A stretch of 33,605 bases of DNA, taken from a virus. The stretch is taken from positions 1 through 33,605 of IMG/VR virus record IMGVR_UViG_3300008450_000219; one strand, written 5' to 3'. Within the stretch, counting starts at the first letter, position 1, and each line of letters starts with the position of its first letter. Below, piece by piece: positions 12,146 to 20,518 of the stretch. Position numbers and translations under genes: made by a program. The notes under the pieces were generated by a model. The model made no database searches and was not told the origin of the DNA. It saw only the letters and a list, made by a program, of their open reading frames with translations.

Positions 12146-12172
12146 CATCCCCGTAACCCAAGGTGCTATAGT
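12142..12172 (+). promoter_or_regulatory. Promoter for the terminase genes
   Basis: TTGACA (12142-12147), a 19-base spacer, and TATAGT (12167-12172) preceded by TGC, an extended -10. The -35 overlaps the stop of the preceding gene. A start of transcription six to seven bases after the -10 would fall on the ATG at 12179, giving an mRNA with no leader. Confidence 0.6.
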
Positions 12173-12178
12173 GCGCTC

Positions 12179-12658
12179 ATGGACAACCTACCCCTGAACC
12201 ACACCAAGTGGAACGACCGTCTGGCCTTCGACGTAGCCCTGACCCTTGAGGGCAGTGGTGAGACGTTGCAGGAGGTGATCACACGGCACAACATCTCGGC
12301 CAACGACATCCTCACCTTCAACGCCGACCCGGTGTTTCTCAAGAAGGTGGAGGGCTACCGCAACGAGGTTCGAGAAAAGGGCCTCACGTTCAAGCTCAAG
12401 GCCCGCGCCCAAGCCGAGGAGTTGCTGACAACCTCGTGGCTCCTCATCCATGACCCAGCCGTGTCCCCCGCAGTCAAGGCCGACCTGATCAAGTCCACCG
12501 TGAAGTGGGCTGGGCTGGAGCCAAGAGACGCTGGCCCGCAAGACAATGGCACTGGTGGTGTGAAGATCACCATCAACCTTGGCAGCGACCCCCGCGACGC
12601 CCGTACCATTGAAGCAACCACCGTGGACGTACAAGATGCAACTGCCATCGAGAATTGA
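12179..12658 (+). CDS. terS: Terminase small subunit
   Basis: A 159-residue protein directly upstream of the large terminase. The N-terminal part has a DNA-binding-like pattern (LEGSGETLQEVITRHNISAN), a long central helix follows (FKLKARAQAEELLTTSW), and a Gly/Thr-rich C-terminus ends it, all in keeping with small terminases that recognise the phage DNA and pass it to the motor. Assignment is by gene order and pattern rather than a unique motif. No ribosome site is found within reach of the ATG, and the promoter lies so close that translation is probably leaderless. Confidence 0.82.
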   Translation: MDNLPLNHTKWNDRLAFDVALTLEGSGETLQEVITRHNISANDILTFNADPVFLKKVEGYRNEVREKGLTFKLKARAQAEELLTTSWLLIHDPAVSPAVKADLIKSTVKWAGLEPRDAGPQDNGTGGVKITINLGSDPRDARTIEATTVDVQDATAIEN

Positions 12659-12848
12659 AGACCTGTTCACCCAAAACTTCAACGGCTTTCGATCCGTGAA
12701 GGTGCGCACAGCCACCGAGGCTGTCATCGTGGAGAACGAACTCAGCCGACAAAGCAAGTCGTTCCAGACCAAGATCACACGCAGCAAGAAGCACGGGCGC
12801 GAGTTCGTCATCTTGCTGGTCAGCCCAGAGGCCACACATGGCGCTTGA
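12636..12848 (+). CDS. Small gene overlapping both terminase genes, 70 residues
   Basis: It begins MQLPSRIEDLFTQNFNGFRS, 23 bases before the end of the small terminase gene, and ends 11 bases inside the large terminase gene. The protein is basic (QTKITRSKKHGREF) with a beta-like end (EFVILLVSPEA). The 179 bases between the terminase genes would otherwise be empty, which supports it as real. No strong ribosome site is seen, so coupling with terS is likely. It may be an accessory packaging factor; no family is recognised. Confidence 0.62.
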   Translation: MQLPSRIEDLFTQNFNGFRSVKVRTATEAVIVENELSRQSKSFQTKITRSKKHGREFVILLVSPEATHGA

Positions 12849-14226
12849 CATCGACTACACGCCGCCGCCCACGGGCAAGAAGTTCATGGCCTCGGACGCC
12901 AAAATGCGCGTCCTCATGGGGCCAGTGGGTTCGGGCAAGTCCGTTACCTCCAGCTTCGAGATCGTGCGCAGGGCGTCCATGCAGATACCCAACGCGCAGG
13001 GCATACGCAAAACCCGAGCGGCCATCGTGCGGGAAACCGCCCGTCAGTTGCAGGACACGACGATCAAGACGTTCCTCGACTGGTTCCCACCGGGTGTGTG
13101 CGGGCAGTACATGCGCACCACCAAAACGTACTTCTTCAAGGTGGGCGACGTGGAGTGCGAGATTATGTTCCGGGCGCTGGACGACGCCGACGACGTGGCT
13201 AACCTGAACTCACTGGAATTGACATTCGCGTGGTTCAACGAGTGCCGAGACATCCACCCAGACATCGTGGACGCCATGTCCAAACGTATTGGACGTTTCC
13301 CGAGCGCAAAGGACGGCGGGCCGACGTGGCACGGGATGTGGGGCGACACCAACCCGCCCACGATGGACACGTGGTGGTACTACCAGATGGAGGGGCTTGA
13401 CCCCAAAGATGGTGTGTCATCCAACAACAACGGGTGGGATGTGTTCAAGCAGCCTTCGGGCCGCAGCGTCTACGCCGAGAACGTGGAGAACCTGCCGGAC
13501 GGCTACTACGACACCCAAGGCCGCTCCGAGGAGTACGTCCGTGTCTACATTGACGGTGAGTATGGGCTGTCATCAGCCGGTATGCCGGTGTACAAATACT
13601 TCCGGCCTGACTACCACATGGGCAAAGAGCGCCTGCGTGCCATCATCAACGGCGTGCGGCCCATCGTCATTGGCATGGACTTAGGGTTAACCCCAGCAGC
13701 CGTGCTTGGACAGCAAGACCCGCGAGGACGCGCACTGATACTTGACGAGTGTGTCTCGTTCGACATGGGGGTGCAACGGTTCATCCGCACCCTGCTCAAG
13801 CCGTTACTTTACGAACGGTTCCCCGGTGCCCCAGTGCTGATCGTCGTTGACCCGGCAGGTGTGCAGCGGGCGCAGACTGACGAACGCTCGGCGGTGGACA
13901 TTATCAAAGCCGAGGGGATGAAAGTCATCCCGGCCAAGACCAACAACGTGTCGGCCCGCATCAACGCTGTGGACGAGTACCTCATGCGGCAGGTGGACGG
14001 CGACCCGGCGTTCGTGGTTGACCCGCGCTGCACCAAACTCAAAGCGGCCATGATGGGGGGCTACCGGTTCAAACCCAAGGGCGACGGCGACATCGACAAG
14101 AACAAGCACTCGCACGTGGCCGAAGCCCTCCAGTACCTCATGCTGCACATTGGTAACGCCAGCGAGGGGCACACGCTCCAGCAGCGGCGCGACATCAAAA
14201 GAACTTCCGCTTTGGGCTGGACGTGA
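12838..14226 (+). CDS. terL: Terminase large subunit
   Basis: The 462-residue ATP-driven packaging motor with a nuclease domain. The ATPase part shows Walker A GPVGSGKS (28-35) and a Walker B region LTFAWFNE (about 128-135), where Asn precedes the catalytic Glu, as in many terminases of this kind. The C-terminal nuclease shows GMDLG (D281), VVDPAG (D338) and the late motif HSHVAEALQYL (about 424-434). Length is normal for a phage without extra domains. It works with the small subunit and the portal to fill the head. A strong terminator follows. Confidence 0.95.
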   Translation: MALDIDYTPPPTGKKFMASDAKMRVLMGPVGSGKSVTSSFEIVRRASMQIPNAQGIRKTRAAIVRETARQLQDTTIKTFLDWFPPGVCGQYMRTTKTYFFKVGDVECEIMFRALDDADDVANLNSLELTFAWFNECRDIHPDIVDAMSKRIGRFPSAKDGGPTWHGMWGDTNPPTMDTWWYYQMEGLDPKDGVSSNNNGWDVFKQPSGRSVYAENVENLPDGYYDTQGRSEEYVRVYIDGEYGLSSAGMPVYKYFRPDYHMGKERLRAIINGVRPIVIGMDLGLTPAAVLGQQDPRGRALILDECVSFDMGVQRFIRTLLKPLLYERFPGAPVLIVVDPAGVQRAQTDERSAVDIIKAEGMKVIPAKTNNVSARINAVDEYLMRQVDGDPAFVVDPRCTKLKAAMMGGYRFKPKGDGDIDKNKHSHVAEALQYLMLHIGNASEGHTLQQRRDIKRTSALGWT

Positions 14227-14279
14227 TATGATTGCAGCACTGCTTCGCAGTTGTCACCTCTCCCCTTCTTCAAGGGTTT

Positions 14280-14317
14280 CCCCCGGTTGCGCAAGCACCG
14301 GGGGTTTCTTTTTATTT
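14280..14317 (+). terminator. Rho-independent terminator after terL
   Basis: CCCCCGGT/ACCGGGGG (8 bp) with a nine-base loop, followed by TTTCTTTTTATTT. It closes the terminase transcript 54 bases after the stop codon. Confidence 0.92.
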
Positions 14318-14344
14318 GACCACGTGTATACTTCGTGGTAGAAC
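14316..14344 (+). promoter_or_regulatory. Promoter candidate for the head genes
   Basis: TTGACC (14316-14321), a 17-base spacer and TAGAAC (14339-14344), starting right at the end of the terminator's T-run. The spacer holds the dyad CCACG-N9-CGTGG (14320-14338), a possible operator that would block RNA polymerase. Confidence 0.5.
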
Positions 14345-14369
14345 CCTGCGTAGCAGGTAAGGAGTGACC

Positions 14370-14621
14370 ATGAAATGCAGCCAAGCAAAGCCGTTCACAA
14401 TAACGTCCACCAACGCGAAGATGGGTGGCGCGGCCATCAAGTCTTACGAGAAGGGCGGCATCGTTGTAAAACTGGTTGAGGAAAGCGACAATGGCAACGA
14501 GGTATACACCGCCAAAATGGGGCAACCTCCACAAAACCCGGACATGATGACTTCACTGACTCCGGCGCAGCGCAAGGCTGCGGAAGCTCGCATGAAGGCA
14601 TCGCAGAGCAAGAAGAAATAA
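14370..14621 (+). CDS. Small hypothetical protein before the portal, 83 residues
   Basis: A lysine-rich protein ending RKAAEARMKASQSKKK, with an N-terminal half FTITSTNAKMGGAAIKSYEKG. It is the first gene after the new promoter and has AAGGAG five bases before the ATG. The start at 14370 is preferred over a GTG six bases upstream that would place the start on top of the ribosome site. Basic tails of this type are common in minor virion proteins; the function is unknown. Confidence 0.68.
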   Translation: MKCSQAKPFTITSTNAKMGGAAIKSYEKGGIVVKLVEESDNGNEVYTAKMGQPPQNPDMMTSLTPAQRKAAEARMKASQSKKK

Positions 14622-14622
14622 T

Positions 14623-16689
14623 ATGGCTGGACTGACATTCCTGCGGGTCGTATCGAACTCTGAACTTGCTCGGCAAGAGCAAGAAGTTTCAGACCGCGCT
14701 CTGCAAGAGCGTCAGAATCAACCCGTCATTCTTGGCTTGGCCGGGTATCTGAGGCAATGTTGGGATGTCGCCCAGATGGCGAAGAAGCCCATCGAGTACA
14801 TCATGCTGCGTGCGCTGCGTCAGCGCAACGGCCAGTACGACGCAGACAAGCTGCAACAGATTCGAGGACAGGGCGGCTCTGAGATTTACATGATGATCAC
14901 CGAAGTCAAGTGCCGCGCTGCGGAGTCTTGGCTGCGGGACATCCTGCTCGACAATGGCTCCCCACCGTGGGATTTGCAGGCCACCCCTATCCCCGACCTC
15001 AACCCATCGCAGACCAAGGACGTGCAGGCGATCTTCGCCGAGCGCGTGATCAAGATGGTCGAGGAGTTTGGCAAAGCTCCGAACCAAGAGGAAATGGCTG
15101 AAATCCGCGAGATGGTCAGCCAAGACTACCGCTTCACTATCTTGCAACAAGCGCAGCTTCGCGCGGACAGGATGAAGATCAAGATTCAAGACCAGTTCGC
15201 CCAAGGCGGCTGGGAGGCTTCGTTCAACGACTTCATCACCGATCTTGTGACGTTCCCTGCGGCGTTCATCAAAGGGCCGGTTGTGCGTCGCCAGCGGGCG
15301 CTGGGTTGGAAAACCAACGCGATGGGCCAGACTGTGGTCGAACCCATCGAACGCCTTGGGCCAGAGTACGAGCGGGTTGATCCCTTCTACATCTACCCCG
15401 AGCCGGGGATCAGCAACATCAACGAGGGCTACCTGTTCGAGTACCACCCATTGAGCCGGATGCAACTGTCCGATCTCATTGGCGTTCCGGGTTACGACGA
15501 GGATGCCATCCGCAAGGTGCTGGAGATTGGCAACGGCCAGTCGTGGATCAATGAAGACGTGGAACTCCAAAAGGACGAGGAGGAGCGCAAGTACTACTCG
15601 TACATGAAGCCAACTACCGAGTTCGATGCTCTGGAGTTCTGGGGCAAAGTGAGCGGAAAGATGCTGCGCGAGTGGGGGCTGACCGAGGAGGAAGTCCCCG
15701 ACGACGCCCGCGAGTACGACGCCAACGTCTGGATGGTGGGCAACTACGTCATCAAAGCGGTGCTCAACTATGACCCGCTGGGCGAGAAGCCCTACGCCAA
15801 GACTTCGTTCATCAAGTGCCCCGGAGCGTTCTGGGGCAAGGCGATCCCCGAGATCATCGAAGACTTACAGGGCGTGTGCAACGCCGCTGCCCGTGCGCTG
15901 GTTAACAACATGGGCATTTCCAGCGGCCCGCAGGTCGAGGTCAACGTGGAGCGCCTGCCGCCCAACGAGGACATCACCCAGTTGACGCCTTGGAAAATCT
16001 GGCAGACCATCAATGATCCTGTGGGTTCGAGCGCCCCGGCCATCCGGTTCACGCAGCCTGACTCACGGGCAAACGAACTCATGGGTGTATACGAGAAGTT
16101 CAGCCGCTTGGCGGACGATCACTCGGGCATCCCAGCCTACGTGTACGGCGATCTGAATGTGCAGGGTGCGGGGCGCACTTCGTCTGGCCTGTCCATGCTT
16201 ATGGGCGCGGCGGGCAAAGGCATCCGCCAAGTCGTGATGCACATCGACACAGATGTTGTGAAGCCCATCGTGCTGCGCCAGTTTGTGTACAACATGCGCT
16301 ATGATGAGGATGAGTCCATCAAGGGCGACGTTGAAGTTCTTGCCAAAGGCGCGATTAACCTCGCAGTCAAGGAGACTGTCAACATTCGCCGTATCGAGTT
16401 TCTCAATGCAACCGCCAACCCGATTGATCTTGAGATCATCGGCAAGGAGGGACGTGCCAGTATCCTTCGGGAGATCGCAAAAGGGTTGCAAATGTCCGTG
16501 GAGGACGTTGTTCCGTCTCGGGAGAAGGAAGGGTATACCGGTCGTATCACCGCACGGGCTGCGATGGCCGCTGCACAGCAGCAGGCGCAGCAACCCCAAG
16601 GTGGCGCACCACAAGGCCCTGACGGCTCTCCCAAAGGCGGGATGGAAGCCAACACGGTACAAAGTCGTGCAAGTGGGATGGCAGCATGA
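14623..16689 (+). CDS. Portal protein
   Basis: A 688-residue protein in the standard place between terminase and scaffold/capsid. Large portals of 600-750 residues are usual for short-tailed phages. Portal-like features include the long helical start, WLRDILLDNGSPPW, EFGKAPNQEEMAEIREM, the central PFYIYPEPGISNINEG, and a C-terminal Gln/Pro/Gly-rich tail (AAAQQQAQQPQGGAPQG). The portal forms the twelve-fold ring through which DNA enters and leaves the head and on which the tail is built. The function is assigned from size, order and pattern; the N-terminal start follows the previous stop by one base. Confidence 0.88.
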   Translation: MAGLTFLRVVSNSELARQEQEVSDRALQERQNQPVILGLAGYLRQCWDVAQMAKKPIEYIMLRALRQRNGQYDADKLQQIRGQGGSEIYMMITEVKCRAAESWLRDILLDNGSPPWDLQATPIPDLNPSQTKDVQAIFAERVIKMVEEFGKAPNQEEMAEIREMVSQDYRFTILQQAQLRADRMKIKIQDQFAQGGWEASFNDFITDLVTFPAAFIKGPVVRRQRALGWKTNAMGQTVVEPIERLGPEYERVDPFYIYPEPGISNINEGYLFEYHPLSRMQLSDLIGVPGYDEDAIRKVLEIGNGQSWINEDVELQKDEEERKYYSYMKPTTEFDALEFWGKVSGKMLREWGLTEEEVPDDAREYDANVWMVGNYVIKAVLNYDPLGEKPYAKTSFIKCPGAFWGKAIPEIIEDLQGVCNAAARALVNNMGISSGPQVEVNVERLPPNEDITQLTPWKIWQTINDPVGSSAPAIRFTQPDSRANELMGVYEKFSRLADDHSGIPAYVYGDLNVQGAGRTSSGLSMLMGAAGKGIRQVVMHIDTDVVKPIVLRQFVYNMRYDEDESIKGDVEVLAKGAINLAVKETVNIRRIEFLNATANPIDLEIIGKEGRASILREIAKGLQMSVEDVVPSREKEGYTGRITARAAMAAAQQQAQQPQGGAPQGPDGSPKGGMEANTVQSRASGMAA

Positions 16690-16901
16690 TCAAGCCTGAG
16701 TCACACATCATCAAAGGACTGGCGCAAGCTGTCCGGCAACACCCAGAACTTCTGGCGTGGATGGAGGGTGTGCTCGCGCATGAACTGAAGCGTCTCCCTT
16801 ATGCGGTTGACAATCCGGCAGTGTTTCAGGGGCGCTGCCAGATGATGGTTGAACTCATTGAGTTCGCACAACAATCCCCTGCCATAGCGGCAAAGTTATG
16901 A
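16686..16901 (+). CDS. Small hypothetical protein after the portal, 71 residues
   Basis: A compact, probably helical protein (SHIIKGLAQAVRQHPELLAW) whose ATG overlaps the portal stop (ATGA). Small genes here are common in podovirus-type genomes and may assist portal or scaffold assembly. No family name can be given. Confidence 0.66.
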   Translation: MIKPESHIIKGLAQAVRQHPELLAWMEGVLAHELKRLPYAVDNPAVFQGRCQMMVELIEFAQQSPAIAAKL

Positions 16902-16945
16902 TGTAACTCGCCGTCTAATCACGCACACCAATAGGAGCGTTCAAC

Positions 16946-17983
16946 ATGGCCCTTCCAGAGCAAATTCGCAAACAGACCGAGGCAGTTCAGGAGTTGTACA
17001 AGCAACTTAACACGGACGACAACACAGGCTCAGGAACTACTCCTGCCGCCGATGGCACCGTCACGCCCGTTGAGAACAATGGCAACCAGAATTACGCCGA
17101 CGAGAACGCTGCCACGAATAATGCCGCTCCGGCACCCGCAGATGAGCAGAAAACGGGTGCTGACAATGTGCCGGATGAAACTGTTACCCAGAAGTATCGA
17201 ACACTTCAGGGTATGTACAACGCCGAAGTTCCCCGTCTGCACCAGCAGAATCGGGAAATGCAGCAGCGAGTCCAACAAATGGAACAGTTGCTTGCTTCGA
17301 TGACTGCCGTAAACCCCCAAGCTGCTGCACCAGCAGCCGAGCGTCTGGTCACTGACCAAGATGTTCAGGAGTACGGTGAGTCGATTGACATGATGCGCAA
17401 AGTGACCCGCGAGGAACTCGGGGCTGTCGCCCAGCGCATTGCAACACTCGAAGCAACGCTGCGTCAGATGCAGGTAAATGTGGTGCCACAGGTGCAAGCC
17501 GTGGCCCAACGCCAGCAGATGAGCGCAGAGCAAGCGTTCTGGGCAGACCTGTCTACGAATGTCCCGAACTTCCGCCAGATCAACGACAACGCCGACTTCC
17601 AGTCATGGTTGTTGGAGTTTGATCCGATGACTGGGGTGACTCGGCAGACGTTTCTCGATGATGCCCAGCGGTCGTTAGACTCTCGGCGTGTCGTCAGTTT
17701 TTTCCGCACTTGGCTAGAGTCCACTGGACAAGCCGCCGTTGCTCAATCCACTGGGAACTCTCCTAGCTCTGAGTTGGAAAAGCAGGTTTCCCCCGGTCGC
17801 TCACGCAGCACCGGAACCCCTGCGACTACCAACCAAGGTAAGACCTACAGCCCTGCTGACATCCAGAAATTCTTCAACGATGTCCGTTCTGGGAAGTACA
17901 AAGGCCGAGAGCAAGATCGTTCCCGAATCGAACGCGATATTTTTGCTGCCCAGCGAGAAAATCGCATTGTCACAAATGCCTGA
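16946..17983 (+). CDS. Scaffold-like head assembly protein
   Basis: A 345-residue protein immediately before the capsid gene. It starts with a helix (LPEQIRKQTEAVQELYKQLN), continues with a low-complexity Asn/Ala/Thr/Asp/Pro region (35-85), then a clear coiled coil (VPRLHQQNREMQQRVQQMEQ), a globular middle and a basic, Ser/Gly-rich C-terminus (SGKYKGREQDRSRIERD). Coiled coil plus basic C-terminal segment is the classic scaffold layout, where the basic end binds the coat protein. AGGAG precedes the ATG. Confidence 0.78.
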   Translation: MALPEQIRKQTEAVQELYKQLNTDDNTGSGTTPAADGTVTPVENNGNQNYADENAATNNAAPAPADEQKTGADNVPDETVTQKYRTLQGMYNAEVPRLHQQNREMQQRVQQMEQLLASMTAVNPQAAAPAAERLVTDQDVQEYGESIDMMRKVTREELGAVAQRIATLEATLRQMQVNVVPQVQAVAQRQQMSAEQAFWADLSTNVPNFRQINDNADFQSWLLEFDPMTGVTRQTFLDDAQRSLDSRRVVSFFRTWLESTGQAAVAQSTGNSPSSELEKQVSPGRSRSTGTPATTNQGKTYSPADIQKFFNDVRSGKYKGREQDRSRIERDIFAAQRENRIVTNA

Positions 17984-17999
17984 TTAGAGGAGTTACATC

Positions 18000-18923
18000 A
18001 TGTCTTATCCCGTTTCCCCCGGTCGTCCGAACTACAGCGGCAACTTCATCCCCGAAATTTGGTCGGGCAAACTGATCGAGAACTTCTACGACGCCACCGT
18101 GCTCGCAGCAATCTCGAACACCGACTACGAAGGTGAAATCCGCCAGTACGGCGACACCGTGAACATCCGCACTACACCGGAAATCACCATCCGCGACTAC
18201 GTGAAGGGCCAAACCCTGACCGTAGAGAACCCTGACAAACCCAAACTCCAGTTGGTCATCGACAAGGGCGAGTACTTCGCTTGCGTTGAGGACGACGTGG
18301 ACAAGGTTCAGTCGGACATCAACCTGATGGACACTTGGACGAAAGACGCTTCCGAGCGTATGAAGATCAAGATCGACCAGCGCGTGTTGACTGACATCTT
18401 GCCCGGTATCGGTGCCTTCAACAAGGGCGCTACCGCTGGTGAGCAGTCTGGTTCGTTCAACCTTGGCACATCCGGCTCTCCGCTGACTGTGACCAAGGAC
18501 GGCGCATCGAGCACCACTTCTGTTGTTGACCTGCTGGTTGACCTCGGCACCGTGCTGGATGAAGCCAACGCCCCCGAAGGCGACCGCTTCGTGGTTATCC
18601 CCGCCAAGATGGCTGGTTTGATCAAGAAGTCCGAACTGAAGGACGCTTCGCTGACTGGCGACAGCATGTCCATCGTACGTAACGGTCGTCTGGGTATGGT
18701 GGATCGCTTCACCATCTACGTCAGCCACAACCTGAACGTGTCTTCGGGCAAGTACAGCATCATCGCTGGTCACAAGATGGGCTTCACGTTTGCATCGCAG
18801 ATGACAAACATGGAAACCATCCGCTCCGAGTCTACCTTCGGCAACATCGTCCGTGGCCTTCAGGTCTACGGTTACAAGGTTGTCAAGGGTGAAGCTTTGG
18901 CTCAGGCTGTTATCCAGTTCTGA
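18000..18923 (+). CDS. Major capsid protein
   Basis: The 307-residue coat protein, in the expected place after the scaffold. Recognisable parts are the N-terminal FIPEIWSGKLIENFYDATVL, a beta-hairpin region YGDTVNIRTTPEITIRDYVK, DLLVDLGTVLDEANAPEGDR, the VVIPAKMAGLIKKS segment, and the C-terminal TFGNIVRGLQVYGYKVVK. These fit HK97-fold phage coat proteins. GAGGAG lies ten bases before the ATG. A hairpin directly after the stop may tune expression of the most abundant protein. Confidence 0.9.
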   Translation: MSYPVSPGRPNYSGNFIPEIWSGKLIENFYDATVLAAISNTDYEGEIRQYGDTVNIRTTPEITIRDYVKGQTLTVENPDKPKLQLVIDKGEYFACVEDDVDKVQSDINLMDTWTKDASERMKIKIDQRVLTDILPGIGAFNKGATAGEQSGSFNLGTSGSPLTVTKDGASSTTSVVDLLVDLGTVLDEANAPEGDRFVVIPAKMAGLIKKSELKDASLTGDSMSIVRNGRLGMVDRFTIYVSHNLNVSSGKYSIIAGHKMGFTFASQMTNMETIRSESTFGNIVRGLQVYGYKVVKGEALAQAVIQF

Positions 18924-18928
18924 TGAAC

Positions 18929-18942
18929 GGGGCTTCGGCCCC
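18929..18942 (+). other. GGGGC-TTCG-GCCCC hairpin after the capsid gene
   Basis: A five-base-pair GC stem with a stable TTCG loop begins six bases after the stop codon. There is no T-run, so it is a weak terminator at best, or an mRNA-stabilising 3' end or processing point. A close copy follows the next gene. Confidence 0.65.
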
Positions 18943-18972
18943 TTCCTCCCTAAACACTGAAAGGAAATTGAA

Positions 18973-19431
18973 ATGGCTACTTATACCGATTCTCTGGGGT
19001 TCAATAAAGGCACCGCCTCTTTCCCCGCTAACGTGACCGAAATCTCGAAATTCGAGGTGAAGGTTGATCTGGCTGCAATCATTGCTGCACGTACTGCTGC
19101 TGGTGCTACCGCATTGGCTGCTACTGATGTGTTGGAAGTGATTCCATTGCCCGCTGGCTCTGTTGTCCTGTCCGCAGGATGCCAAGTTATCGAAGCTGAA
19201 ACGACCAATACCACTGGTACCTACAGCCTTGGTTACGGTGGCGCGACCACGGCGTACACCAACGCTTTGGCAAACAACGCACTGGCTTACGGCATTACCA
19301 ACTTGGCGAACCCGACCGTGTTTGCCTCGGCTGACACCATTGACCTCCTGTTCAATACCGCAGTTGGTACGAACGGCGTGGTGAATGTGTTTGCCATCGT
19401 TGCGAACGTGTCGTCTACCAACGCCGCCTAA
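18973..19431 (+). CDS. Structural protein, probable head decoration protein
   Basis: A 152-residue Ala/Thr/Asn-rich, beta-type protein (VDLAAIIAARTAAGATALAA, then AETTNTTGTYSLGYGGATTA) directly after the capsid gene. Composition, place and strong ribosome site (AAAGGA) fit an abundant surface protein of the head, but a tail role cannot be excluded. No named family is recognised. Confidence 0.65.
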   Translation: MATYTDSLGFNKGTASFPANVTEISKFEVKVDLAAIIAARTAAGATALAATDVLEVIPLPAGSVVLSAGCQVIEAETTNTTGTYSLGYGGATTAYTNALANNALAYGITNLANPTVFASADTIDLLFNTAVGTNGVVNVFAIVANVSSTNAA

Positions 19432-19439
19432 ACCTCGTG

Positions 19440-19453
19440 GGGGCTTCGGCCCC
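19440..19453 (+). other. Second GGGGC-TTCG-GCCCC hairpin
   Basis: The same 14 bases as the hairpin after the capsid gene, here nine bases after the stop of the decoration-like gene, again without a T-run. Confidence 0.65.
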
Positions 19454-19474
19454 TGCTTCTAAAAGGAGAACATC

Positions 19475-19783
19475 ATGGGTGTTTATCGTGGTATTACGCA
19501 AGACAATGTAACGATCAACGGCGGTACGCTGTACAACGTCGCATTGTCTGGTGCAACTGGTACTCTCACTGGTAACGTAGACGCGACGGCTGGGTATATC
19601 CAGCTTCGCACCGCAACTGCTACGCAGATCGGCGCTATCGGCGATTCTGTCAACACGGCGGGTAAAGCCGCTGGAACTATCGTGTTCGACACGACCAACA
19701 GCCGCTTGATGGTTGCAACGGGTGCCAACGCTAACTCGACTTGGGTTCGAGCCGACGGTTCCAACGCAGTTACTCCGGCGTGA
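19475..19783 (+). CDS. Short fibre-like structural protein, 102 residues
   Basis: The C-terminal 55 residues (GAIGDSVNTAGKAAGTIVFD and TTNSRLMVATGANANSTWVR) are closely related to the end of the next protein. The N-terminal half has repetitive Gly/Thr strands. This type of module is common in phage fibres and head-attached structures and seems to build a short trimer-like stem or cap. AAAAGGAG precedes the ATG. Confidence 0.66.
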   Translation: MGVYRGITQDNVTINGGTLYNVALSGATGTLTGNVDATAGYIQLRTATATQIGAIGDSVNTAGKAAGTIVFDTTNSRLMVATGANANSTWVRADGSNAVTPA

Positions 19784-19795
19784 TGTAAACTGATA

Positions 19796-19812
19796 GGGGG
19801 CCTAGTGCCCCC
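19796..19812 (+). other. GGGGGC-CTAGT-GCCCCC hairpin
   Basis: A six-base-pair GC stem with a CTAGT loop in the gap between two fibre-like genes. No T-run follows. It is the third GC hairpin in the 0.9 kb after the capsid gene, with a different sequence from the first two. Confidence 0.6.
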
Positions 19813-19831
19813 TGTCTGATAGGAGAGACGA

Positions 19832-20509
19832 ATGACCGCAAAACGGATACCGGCACTCACCGTCATCACTGGTGCAAACACTGCCAATGACGACAACCTC
19901 GTCATCTTTGACACCAGTGAGAACGTGACTAAACGCATCTTGCGCTCCCAACTTGCAGCAGGCTTGGTAGGCGATTTGCCGTATACCCCTTCGGGCAGCA
20001 TTGCGGCAACAACAATCCCTACGGCTATCGCAGAGTTAGACACTGAGACTGCTAAACTTGCTGGGACACAGACGTTTACTGGGGCAAAAACTTTTCGTAT
20101 AGCAAACGCTGTCCGTTCAGAAGTCGCCGCGACACAGGACGCAGTAGTCCTAGCTGGTCGAGCGGGCGGCACTGGGAGTTATGCGGTAACCCTGACCCCG
20201 ACCACGTTGTCTGCCAACCGGACGATCACGCTACCCAACGGGGACGTTACGCTGACGGCTGGTACGTCTGCGGTACTCGCTACGGCGCAAACATTCACTG
20301 CACAACAGACGTTGACCAGCGGGCTTGTATTGCAGTCCGTGACCGCAGCGTCAATCGCAGCTATCGCCAATACTATCAACACAACCAACAAGGTTGCTGG
20401 TAAAGTTGTATTTGACACGACCAACAACCGCCTCATGGTGGCAAGCGGGGCTACTGCTGCCTCCCCGTGGTATGTTGCGGATGGTTCTGCCTCTGTCACG
20501 CCAGCATAA
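19832..20509 (+). CDS. Fibre-like structural protein, 225 residues
   Basis: The N-terminal 90 residues look like a phage attachment domain (KRIPALTVITGANTANDDNL, then TQTFTGAKTF). A middle stretch RTITLPNGDVTLTAGT is common in phage fibres, and the C-terminal module (ANTINTTNKVAGKVVFDTTN) is shared with the preceding gene. It is probably a short fibre, on the head or tail. AGGAG precedes the ATG. Confidence 0.7.
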   Translation: MTAKRIPALTVITGANTANDDNLVIFDTSENVTKRILRSQLAAGLVGDLPYTPSGSIAATTIPTAIAELDTETAKLAGTQTFTGAKTFRIANAVRSEVAATQDAVVLAGRAGGTGSYAVTLTPTTLSANRTITLPNGDVTLTAGTSAVLATAQTFTAQQTLTSGLVLQSVTAASIAAIANTINTTNKVAGKVVFDTTNNRLMVASGATAASPWYVADGSASVTPA

Positions 20510-20518
20510 GGATTTCCC

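Noticed and set aside
14228-14341. A 37-codon frame after terL
   Set aside because: It reads straight through the strong terminator stem and T-run and the promoter; there is no ribosome site.
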